From the NCBI GenBank assembly GCA_031292355.1, contig JARLHI010000075.1, positions 62,001 through 126,000 on the forward strand: a DNA stretch of 64,000 bases, written 5' to 3'. A program made the position numbers and the translations under genes. Each line of letters starts with the position of its first letter. The first letter of the stretch is position 1. Origin of the DNA: Candidatus Obscuribacterales bacterium. Its GTDB lineage: Bacteria; Cyanobacteriota; Vampirovibrionia; Obscuribacterales; Obscuribacteraceae. Below the pieces are notes generated by a model. It did not search any database. It was not told the DNA's origin and saw only the letters and a program-made list of their open reading frames with translations. Shown here piece after piece: positions 18,159-25,182 of this stretch.

Positions 18159-19031
18159 ATGACCAATCAAGAAACTTTTCAATCAGATTCAGGCAAAGCC
18201 AAGGCTGGTGTCGTTCTAGTTCATGGTTTAACGGGTATGCCGTCCGAATTGAGACCGATTGTCAAACATTTGACCAAGCTTGGCTACGTCGTCGAAACGC
18301 CGATACTGCCAGGCCATGGAGCTGGTCATACCGAGCTTCTGGAAAGCACCTGGAAAGACTGGTTGCGCTGTGTACAAGAGGCGGTAGATGCCCTTGCTGC
18401 GCGCTGTGAGAAGGTTTTTGTCGGGGGTCTTTCAATGGGCGCCATTTTGTCTGCTGCAGTAGCTGCTAAGGACCCGAGGGTAAGTGGCATCATCGTCATG
18501 TCGCCCACACTAAAGTATGACGGCGTGAACACATCTCCTTACGGTTGTTTCCTCTGGCTCGTAGATATTTTGCCTTTTCTCGGTACCAATTGTTACTGGA
18601 CTGAAGAGCCCCCTTTTGGTCTGATGGACGAGCGTTTGCAAAAGCAAATCATCAAATCAATTGAAGCAGCGGAAAAAGGCGAAAGCGACCAATTCGGCTT
18701 ATTCCGCACGTACGCAGGCTCATTGCGACAGATGGATCATCTAGTCAAAAATTTCCGAAAAATAGCGAAGAATGTAAAATGTCCGGCACTGTTCATACAC
18801 AGCCTGCAAGACACCATCACCACACCAGCGAACACATTTGAGTTTTGTGGGATGCTTGGTTCGCGTGATAAAACAGTCCATCTCATTGGCGGCTGTGATC
18901 ACGTGCTGACTCTAGATTTACGAAGAAAAGACGTGTGCAACTTTATCGGTGACTTTGTCATGCGCCTGGCGCCATTGCCACAAACACAGATACCAAAAGA
19001 GACTTTAGACTATGCGACTGAGCGGAATTAA
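18159..19031 (+). CDS. alpha/beta hydrolase, carboxylesterase/monoacylglycerol lipase type
   Basis: A 290-aa serine hydrolase. The oxyanion motif VLVHGLTG is at residues 19-26. The nucleophile elbow GLSMG places Ser92. The acidic member is in LQDTITTP and the catalytic His in GGCDHVLTLD. This order and spacing match Est30-type carboxylesterases and bacterial monoglyceride lipases, which hydrolyse short acyl esters. There is no signal peptide, so it acts in the cytoplasm. It is upstream of the XRE regulator by 107 bp; a shared transcript is possible. Confidence 0.85.
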   Translation: MTNQETFQSDSGKAKAGVVLVHGLTGMPSELRPIVKHLTKLGYVVETPILPGHGAGHTELLESTWKDWLRCVQEAVDALAARCEKVFVGGLSMGAILSAAVAAKDPRVSGIIVMSPTLKYDGVNTSPYGCFLWLVDILPFLGTNCYWTEEPPFGLMDERLQKQIIKSIEAAEKGESDQFGLFRTYAGSLRQMDHLVKNFRKIAKNVKCPALFIHSLQDTITTPANTFEFCGMLGSRDKTVHLIGGCDHVLTLDLRRKDVCNFIGDFVMRLAPLPQTQIPKETLDYATERN

Positions 19032-19138
19032 TTTCAATTCTATCGCAGTCCATACAATTCACTTGTAGACTAAGGTTAACGGCATCCATTAATATGCAAA
19101 CGGCGACCAAGATCCCCCCTTCAGGCGCTACGTGATTT

Positions 19139-19435
19139 ATGCTGCAAAAAACTTCAGAACCAATTGAATTAGAGTTATTGCAACGAATTGGCAATACGTT
19201 AAAGACACGTCGACAAGCTCTGCGTCTCTCGCAAATTGATCTGGCCGACAAGGCACAGATTCATCGCACTTACATCGGCAACATTGAACATGGCACCCGC
19301 AATATCACTGTAAGCATCCTTGTCCGCCTGGCGAGAGCCCTCGACATTCCCTTTACGGAAATTGCAGATCTCGTCGACCACATCGATACGCATTCCAACA
19401 AAAAATCTAAAGAAACCGATTCAGCAACTAAATAG
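19139..19435 (+). CDS. XRE-family transcriptional regulator
   Basis: A 98-aa protein that is almost entirely an HTH_XRE domain. It reads RIGNTLKTRRQALRLSQIDLADKAQIHRTYIGNIEHGTRNITVSILVRLARALDIPF in successive helices, with the recognition helix around HRTYIGNIEHG. A short Lys/Ser/Asp-rich tail follows. This class includes small repressors of restriction-modification and stress genes; the target is unknown. No methyltransferase is adjacent. It overlaps the convergent GNAT gene by eight bases. Confidence 0.85.
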   Translation: MLQKTSEPIELELLQRIGNTLKTRRQALRLSQIDLADKAQIHRTYIGNIEHGTRNITVSILVRLARALDIPFTEIADLVDHIDTHSNKKSKETDSATK

Positions 19436-20849
19436 CAGCTGGGGCGGTGTCTGAATCCGTGTCGGGATGAGCTTTAAGAAAACTAGCCAGGTCTTCGTCT
19501 AGTGTTGACCAGTTAACGCTCTGCGCGACTTTTCGATAGATCAAATTCACAAGTGGATTGGTGTGTTTACAATAATTGGTTAGAGGAAGGAGTGTGTTAC
19601 CCACTTCAATTTTTGCCCGATAGCCAGTCTGACCGCTTTGCAGTTCTGTGACACCTTGAGCGGCGACCCACTGCACAGCCGCTTCCCACAGTCTGAAATA
19701 CAAAAACCAGTCTGGTGGCGTTGTGTAATCTATGCCGATAAATTTGTTTATGACCTTGTCACCAAGCTTGAAACAAAGCATGAAAGCAAGCAATTTCTCA
19801 GTCCTGTCCTCGCGTAAAAGAATAAACCAGGCTTTGTCGCAAGCAGCCATGAGATGGAAGAAGTCGAGATTCAGTACCTCGAATTTAGTTTTTCCTTTTT
19901 CATAGGTCTGCCAGAACAAGGCAAAAATATCAACAAGCGTTTGTTCATCAGGATTTTGAATTATGGAAGAAACGATTTGCGCTGTTTGCTTACTCTTTTT
20001 CAGTTTCTTCTTGAGATTATAACGACGAGAACTTTTTAGACTAGCGAAATAATCATCGATAGAATTGCCAGTCAAAGTAACTGCAGTCCCGGGGAAACTC
20101 ACAAGCGTAAAAGCATTGGCTATAGTTAACAGCGGTTGCAAATGAGGTGCAACACTCTCTGGAAAATCCTTCCACACAATCATCGGCGCTTTCAACGAGC
20201 GGGCTTTCTTTTCAACAGCCTTTTGTAAGGGCACCACAATATCACTCAAGGCAATACCAGGTTTAACACCAATTGTACCTTCGTCGGCACAAACAGAGCC
20301 TACAAACAATGTGCGCTGGTAACTGAGCGAAGGCAGAATTGGCTTAACGCTCTTCAGAAGTTTTGCCACTGGTTCTGGTACCACCAGCTCCATCGGCACA
20401 TTCATCACAAAAGCAGGTGCGATAGCGATTATATCTGGACCTTCTTTGACCAGCGCATAATGAAATTGAAATTGGCTTTCCAGTTTTGATTGTTCAAGAG
20501 CCACATACCAGAACCGCCCTTCAACTGTTTCTGGAAAAAAATCACGCCACAAAGCGGACGGAATTTTGCTTGCAGAATTTACCCACTCAACAGTTGGTTT
20601 CCTGGTTAAAGCGCGATAAACAGGAGCCGGCTTCGGCAGATCAGGTTTAGCTGCTGCGGCAACTTTTTTGGCATTCTTCGCGCGAGAAAACGCAAGCTCC
20701 GCGCGTTTTGCTGCTATTTCTTCAGCCGTTTTCTGCTTATGTTCTTTTGCTTTTGGTGCTACCGTATCTGGTGCTTGAGATGTGATTTCCGCGCCTAAAT
20801 CTGAACTGATTTCGGCATCGGACGACTGGCTGGACGTAGAAATTGACAT
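19428..20849 (-). CDS. GNAT-fold acyltransferase (BioF2-like / Acetyltransf_6)
   Basis: A 473-aa protein. ATG 20849 is chosen because GAGGA lies five bases upstream. Residues 1-85 are a disordered, Lys/Ala/Glu-rich extension (AEEIAAKRAELAFSRAKNAKK). The remainder has the Acetyltransf_6/FemAB-like layout, including the conserved YFASLKSSRRYNLKKKLKK segment, the KFEVLNLDFFHLM block and the C-terminal ELQSGQTGYRAKIEVGNTLL motif. The family transfers acyl or aminoacyl groups, often in cell-envelope or exopolysaccharide building. Substrate unknown. It is monocistronic and convergent with the XRE gene. Confidence 0.75.
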   Translation of the reverse strand: MSISTSSQSSDAEISSDLGAEITSQAPDTVAPKAKEHKQKTAEEIAAKRAELAFSRAKNAKKVAAAAKPDLPKPAPVYRALTRKPTVEWVNSASKIPSALWRDFFPETVEGRFWYVALEQSKLESQFQFHYALVKEGPDIIAIAPAFVMNVPMELVVPEPVAKLLKSVKPILPSLSYQRTLFVGSVCADEGTIGVKPGIALSDIVVPLQKAVEKKARSLKAPMIVWKDFPESVAPHLQPLLTIANAFTLVSFPGTAVTLTGNSIDDYFASLKSSRRYNLKKKLKKSKQTAQIVSSIIQNPDEQTLVDIFALFWQTYEKGKTKFEVLNLDFFHLMAACDKAWFILLREDRTEKLLAFMLCFKLGDKVINKFIGIDYTTPPDWFLYFRLWEAAVQWVAAQGVTELQSGQTGYRAKIEVGNTLLPLTNYCKHTNPLVNLIYRKVAQSVNWSTLDEDLASFLKAHPDTDSDTAPAAI

Positions 20850-20915
20850 AATGGTCCTCAAGCGAGAATATCATTATCCCTCTTTTCTACCTGTAATTTT
20901 TGAAGAAAAGACTAA

Positions 20916-22097
20916 TCAGGAATAGACAGAAGTCCGTCTGGCCCAGACATACCGCTTTAACAACGGAGCTGGACGAAAACGTTCGCCGTGCAGTTTGTAA
21001 AGCTGTTCGATGGCCCCCAGACAGTCTTTGAGACCGATTTCGCTTGCAATAGCAAGCGGTCCCTTCCGCATTCCAAGACCTGCCATCATTGCTGGGTCCA
21101 GATCTTCGGGATCGCAGATTCGCTCTTGTAACACCAGAAATGCCTCATTAATCATCGGCAGAAATAGAGTCTCGACATAAAACGGCGCATCATTGTTCAG
21201 TGGCTCTGTCATCGAGGCTAGAACCGGATTAGCCCCTTTGCGTTTGCGCGTCTCTTGATCGTAAACATAAAACCCCTCCAAGGTCTTTTGACCAAGCAGA
21301 TTGCGTTCGACCATTTTTTCCAAAATGACAGGCGGCGCAAAGCGTTCGCCGTACTCTTGATGATTGAAACGAGCGACAGCCAGACCAATATCGGAGCCGT
21401 TCATATCACGCAAAGCGAGCGGTCCTATTGGCATAACGTAGTCGCAAGCCGCTTTATCGATATCTTCGACCGACGCGAGGCCCTGTTGCAAGCTAAAAAG
21501 AGCTTCGTTTATGTAGCGCCCAAGCAGTCGATTAACGAGAAAAGATGCGCACTCTTCCACGCGCACAGCCAGCTTTCCCAGAGCCTGTCCAAGCTCAATA
21601 GCAGTAGCTACAGTTTCAGAGGAAGTTTCCAGTCCAGGAATTACCTCAACCAATTTCATCAAATGTGCTGGATTGAAAAAGTGCAAACCGACGACTTTAT
21701 CTGCGCGACGAGTAAAAGCGCCCAACTGGGTGATGGAAAGACTGGATGTGTTGGAGGCAAAAATCGCTTCCACATTGCAGTTCTGGTCGAGGTCTTCAAG
21801 AATTTGTTTTTTTAGCTCGATAATTTCTGGAACTGCTTCGATGACGAAATCGACCTGGGCAAAATCTGAATAATCAGTAGTCGTACGCACCAGACTACGT
21901 TGATGATCAGCTTCGTCCTGAGGTAGACCTTTTGCCACTCGTGACTTAAGCAGTCGATCAATAGTGGCAAGTCCTTTATCGATTGCCGCTTGATCCACAT
22001 CCTTGAGAATGACCGGAAAGCCTCGGCTGATCAACGACACAACGATAGTTGAGCCCATCGTGCCAGCTCCCACCACGGCCAGATTTCGAACCTCCAT
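20916..22097 (-). CDS. 3-hydroxyacyl-CoA dehydrogenase
   Basis: A 393-aa NAD-dependent dehydrogenase. The Rossmann motif GAGTMGSTI begins at residue 10. Signature blocks are FVIEAVPE, SNTSSLSIT and GLHFFNPAHLMKLVEVIPG, which contains the catalytic His. Two 3HCDH C-terminal domains follow (FLVNRLLGRYINEAL and a second degenerate copy with GLGMRKGPLAIASEIG), which explains a length above the 280 aa of the simple Hbd/PaaH type. It oxidises L-3-hydroxyacyl-CoA to 3-ketoacyl-CoA in beta-oxidation, or the reverse in butanoyl-CoA synthesis. No thiolase or enoyl-CoA hydratase gene is adjacent. Confidence 0.9.
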   Translation of the reverse strand: MEVRNLAVVGAGTMGSTIVVSLISRGFPVILKDVDQAAIDKGLATIDRLLKSRVAKGLPQDEADHQRSLVRTTTDYSDFAQVDFVIEAVPEIIELKKQILEDLDQNCNVEAIFASNTSSLSITQLGAFTRRADKVVGLHFFNPAHLMKLVEVIPGLETSSETVATAIELGQALGKLAVRVEECASFLVNRLLGRYINEALFSLQQGLASVEDIDKAACDYVMPIGPLALRDMNGSDIGLAVARFNHQEYGERFAPPVILEKMVERNLLGQKTLEGFYVYDQETRKRKGANPVLASMTEPLNNDAPFYVETLFLPMINEAFLVLQERICDPEDLDPAMMAGLGMRKGPLAIASEIGLKDCLGAIEQLYKLHGERFRPAPLLKRYVWARRTSVYS

Positions 22098-22514
22098 TTA
22101 AAGCTCCTATCGCTGAAATCTACAAAAACAAAAAACAGAAAAAACGCACTTGGTTAAACAGTACAAGAAAAATGTCGCCGCTTCCGCCTGACAAGCAGAC
22201 ACCATATCAGGTGCTCGAATTATGAGCGCCCGCTCAAATTGTTCCCGCCTTTGACAACTGATTTAGCCTATGCACTTTCCAAACGAACTCGTCCTGGTCA
22301 GTTAAAACTCTGTCTTAATACAGGTTTGCGGATTTCAGAATTAACCACTTGATATCCATCCTTTTTATTAAAACCATATAGCTTTTCGGTAACGTTTCGT
22401 TAGAATAGATGCAATCGTTAAGCAAACATAAAAAGCGAAATTTCAAAAGCAAATAGCAAAGAAATTTCAATCAAGGAATCAGTTCTGCCATGGACCCGAG
22501 GTCCGGGAGGCGTC
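22098..22514. other. intergenic region, no gene seen
   Basis: These 417 bases separate the divergent dehydrogenase gene (minus) and the membrane protein gene (plus). No frame with convincing composition is present. The right half is AT-rich, and TAGAAT near 22403 is a possible -10 box for the gene at 22515. I see no riboswitch or strong hairpin. Confidence 0.4.
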
Positions 22515-23024
22515 ATGTTCGTGTATCTTCTAATTGGACTCGAATTAGCTCTACTTTATGGAGTGTTCTGGTACGTCTTCGTGCGGGAGCCCAAGCCATA
22601 CAACGTCAACGGTGACATGTGGGGTTCGTACACGGGCACAGGCAACCGCGATAATGTTTCGCACAATCACTTCCAATCAGAAATTGATTCTTTGATCATG
22701 GATGCTCGGGAGAAAGCCATCGATAATCTCGGTTTCGAACGACGCGTACCAAGACCGGCTTTTCCGACCCCTTTAACTCTTTCATCAGCATACGACCCAT
22801 CTTTATACTCGATGCCCTCAAGCCACTGCACACCTGGCATTCATCGCAGTGCCTCGAACTTTGGTCAAACAAACGACCCAAGAGATCCTTACCTCGATTA
22901 TCCAGAAACCTCAGAGCAGATCCGTGCCACTCCTACTGAAAGCAGAGCGAAGGAAAACGTTCTCAATAAAATGTTGAATCAGACTCTTGGCTGGTTTGAA
23001 AATATCTCAGTCAAACGCCCCTGA
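22515..23024 (+). CDS. hypothetical membrane-anchored protein
   Basis: A 169-aa protein with one N-terminal TM helix (VYLLIGLELALLYGVFWYVFV) and an SD of GGGAGG before ATG 22515. The rest is polar, proline-rich and probably disordered. A short helical stretch, FQSEIDSLIMDAREKAIDNLG, sits near residue 55 and an amphipathic C-terminal helix (ENVLNKMLNQTLGWFENI) ends the protein. No family is recognised. A strong terminator follows, so it is monocistronic. Confidence 0.6.
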   Translation: MFVYLLIGLELALLYGVFWYVFVREPKPYNVNGDMWGSYTGTGNRDNVSHNHFQSEIDSLIMDAREKAIDNLGFERRVPRPAFPTPLTLSSAYDPSLYSMPSSHCTPGIHRSASNFGQTNDPRDPYLDYPETSEQIRATPTESRAKENVLNKMLNQTLGWFENISVKRP

Positions 23025-23051
23025 TGGACTGCCAATTCACTATATAATTTC

Positions 23052-23086
23052 AATTGCCGCGCCTTCTGGCTGCGGCAATTTTTTTT
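23052..23086 (+). terminator. rho-independent terminator
   Basis: Stem AATTGCCGC (23052-23060) pairs with GCGGCAATT (23072-23080), followed by T8 on the plus strand. It ends the transcript of the membrane protein at 22515-23024 and isolates the ABC ATPase gene. Confidence 0.9.
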
Positions 23087-23100
23087 AGGACTAAGTAACA

Positions 23101-24171
23101 ATGGCTGATGACATGTCTGAACAAATATCAAACGGCACAACTAAAATCAGTGCCGTCAAGCGTAAGAGCAGACAAGAATTAGCTTCCGCTCGCACTCTTG
23201 TAGAAATTGAAGGTCTCAAAAAGCACTTTCCCATCCGGAAAGGATTTTTCAACCGACAAGTTGGAGCGGTCAAAGCTCTTGATGGTATCAATCTAAAAAT
23301 CTATGAAGGCGAAACGCTTGGATTGGTTGGCGAATCCGGTTGTGGCAAATCCACTCTCGGTCGCTGCATGCTCAGGCTGCTGGAATCAACAGCGGGCAAA
23401 GTAACTTTCAACGGCATAAGCGTCCTCGATAGTTCAAGCAGCGCGATGAAAAAATTGCGCGGCGAGATGCAAATTGTTTTTCAAAATCCATACGCCAGTC
23501 TCGACCCTCGCATGACGGTGGCGCAAATAATAGCCGAACCGCTAGAAGTTCATAAAATTGCAAAAGGAAACGCGCTGCGTGGGAAAGTGCTTGACCTTTT
23601 AAAGTTGGTTGGATTATCACCAGAGATGGCCAATCGTTACCCGCATGAATTTTCAGGCGGTCAAAGACAAAGAGTTGGTATTGCTCGAGCGCTTGCTTTG
23701 AGACCAAAACTAATTGTCGCTGATGAACCAGTTTCTGCTCTGGACGTCAGCGTTCAGGCTCAGATTCTCAACCTTCTCATTGATTTGCGGCAAGAATTCA
23801 ATCTCACCTATTTGTTTGTCGCGCACAATCTTGATGTTGTGCGTTATATCAGTGATCGCATCGCCGTCATGTATCTGGGCGTAATCGTGGAGCTTGGCGT
23901 CACAGATGATGTTTATCAAACACCTCTTCACCCGTACACACAAGCTCTAATTAGTGCAGCGCCAATCCCAGATCCAGACTTTGATCGCAGTTCAAGAATC
24001 CTTCTGCAAGGCGATTTGCCAAGCCCAGCCAATCCGCCTGCTGGTTGTCGCTTCCATACGCGCTGTCCGATAGCTCAAGATAGATGTCGCCAGGAAATTC
24101 CTGAACTGCGCGAAATCACGCCCGAGCATTTTTCAGCATGTCATTTTGCTGAGTCACTTCTGCCGGCTTAA
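23101..24171 (+). CDS. oligopeptide/dipeptide ABC transporter ATP-binding protein (OppF/DppF type)
   Basis: A 356-aa ABC ATPase. Walker A is GESGCGKST near residue 80. The Q-loop is in VFQNPYASLDPRMTV, the signature FSGGQRQRVGIARAL, Walker B LIVADEPVSALD and the switch His VAHNL. The C-terminal oligo_HPY domain has the Cys-rich GCRFHTRCP...C...C motif typical of Opp/Dpp subunits that may hold an iron-sulphur cluster. It would power uptake of peptides or nickel. It is an orphan: no permease, OppD or binding-protein gene is adjacent, so its partners must lie elsewhere. The first 35 residues are a polar extension. Confidence 0.9.
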   Translation: MADDMSEQISNGTTKISAVKRKSRQELASARTLVEIEGLKKHFPIRKGFFNRQVGAVKALDGINLKIYEGETLGLVGESGCGKSTLGRCMLRLLESTAGKVTFNGISVLDSSSSAMKKLRGEMQIVFQNPYASLDPRMTVAQIIAEPLEVHKIAKGNALRGKVLDLLKLVGLSPEMANRYPHEFSGGQRQRVGIARALALRPKLIVADEPVSALDVSVQAQILNLLIDLRQEFNLTYLFVAHNLDVVRYISDRIAVMYLGVIVELGVTDDVYQTPLHPYTQALISAAPIPDPDFDRSSRILLQGDLPSPANPPAGCRFHTRCPIAQDRCRQEIPELREITPEHFSACHFAESLLPA

Positions 24172-24182
24172 AGCAAATGGTC

Positions 24183-25034
24183 CTAATTGGGTCGTGGTAT
24201 CAAAGCGGCACCATCAAACGGTGGACGCAGGTTTGTCACAGCTCCATCTGCGCGGTGCCAGGTAGCCCCGAAAATACCTTGCTCGACAAGATCATCATAA
24301 ACACAAAAAATACATTGTCCAGAGTCCATGCCTGCCTCTTCTAACAATGGCTGCGTCCATTTGCGCAAAGTGACGATACGAGGGGCACTGCCTGTGACGA
24401 CCCAAATTGGATAGCCGGTTTTGAGGAAGGCTTTGATTTTCGGTTCCCAGTGTTTAGTCTGTCGAAAATTCCCTGTATCAATTTCCAGCATTACCTTATT
24501 TGGCGCCGAATCGGGAAACAAAAATGAGATGGTGGCATCGGCATGTTCTTCGAGATTGATCAAATCGCCTGTTACTTCCTTCCAGAACTCACGTCCGGTC
24601 GTAAAATCCAAACTGACAATGAGATTTCTTTGACGGGCATCTTCCATAGCCAAACGAACGTCAACCAGTCGCAGAAAGTGTTCTTTGTGATACGTATGAG
24701 GCGGACCAGTGGGAATTGATTCCCAGGAAATGCCGCGATGTTTTTCCAGAGCCCGAGCGCCTAGAGCGGTGAGAAAATAAATGAGCTCAGGGCGACCACG
24801 GCCCTCCATACGACCGCTCGAAGAGGAGCCTGTATAGCCGGATTGCTGCAGACGTCTAAGACGCTTACGAGCCGTTTCGTACGAAATGTCGGCAAAACAA
24901 AGACGCGCCAGTTGACTGGAGCTGACAGTGCGATGCAAATAAAGTTGCACCAGGGAAGCAATGTCGCGCTGCATCAAAACCAGACTTTTTTTCTTGGCTT
25001 TTACTTTGGCACTCTTTTCGCTAATCAGATTCAT
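24183..25034 (-). CDS. replication-relaxation family protein (Replic_Relax-like)
   Basis: A 283-aa protein. Residues about 20-75 are a winged-helix DNA-binding domain (LVQLYLHRTVSSSQLARLCF, YETARKRLRRLQQSGYT). A PD-(D/E)XK-like core follows with HKEHFLRLVDVRLAMEDA, HADATISFLF and VMLEIDTGNFRQTKHWEPKIKAF. The layout matches the Replic_Relax family, which is found on plasmids and conjugative elements, usually beside a TraG/VirD4 gene. It lies 148 bp downstream of VirD4 and closes the T4SS block. A DNA-processing role in transfer is suggested by context, and a nuclease activity is conceivable from the core but not shown. Confidence 0.75.
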   Translation of the reverse strand: MNLISEKSAKVKAKKKSLVLMQRDIASLVQLYLHRTVSSSQLARLCFADISYETARKRLRRLQQSGYTGSSSSGRMEGRGRPELIYFLTALGARALEKHRGISWESIPTGPPHTYHKEHFLRLVDVRLAMEDARQRNLIVSLDFTTGREFWKEVTGDLINLEEHADATISFLFPDSAPNKVMLEIDTGNFRQTKHWEPKIKAFLKTGYPIWVVTGSAPRIVTLRKWTQPLLEEAGMDSGQCIFCVYDDLVEQGIFGATWHRADGAVTNLRPPFDGAALIPRPN

Positions 25035-25182
25035 ATGCTGGATAACTTTGAGGTTTCGTCCAGGATAATTTCAAACTACCCCTTTAATAGATTGTAGACG
25101 AAGCCTGTGAGCTTTGGTTTAAGAAATGCACGAACTAATGAAGAACCTTTGAAGAGTCACCATTAATCGGCTTCGGCAACGG

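Noticed and set aside
21255..21815. 186-aa plus-strand frame
   Set aside because: It lies wholly antisense to the well supported 3-hydroxyacyl-CoA dehydrogenase, and the product has no recognisable order.
24710..24725. TGGGAATTGATTCCCA palindrome similar to the T4SS operator
   Set aside because: It lies inside the replication-relaxation coding sequence, has different spacing and no promoter next to it, so it is probably chance.
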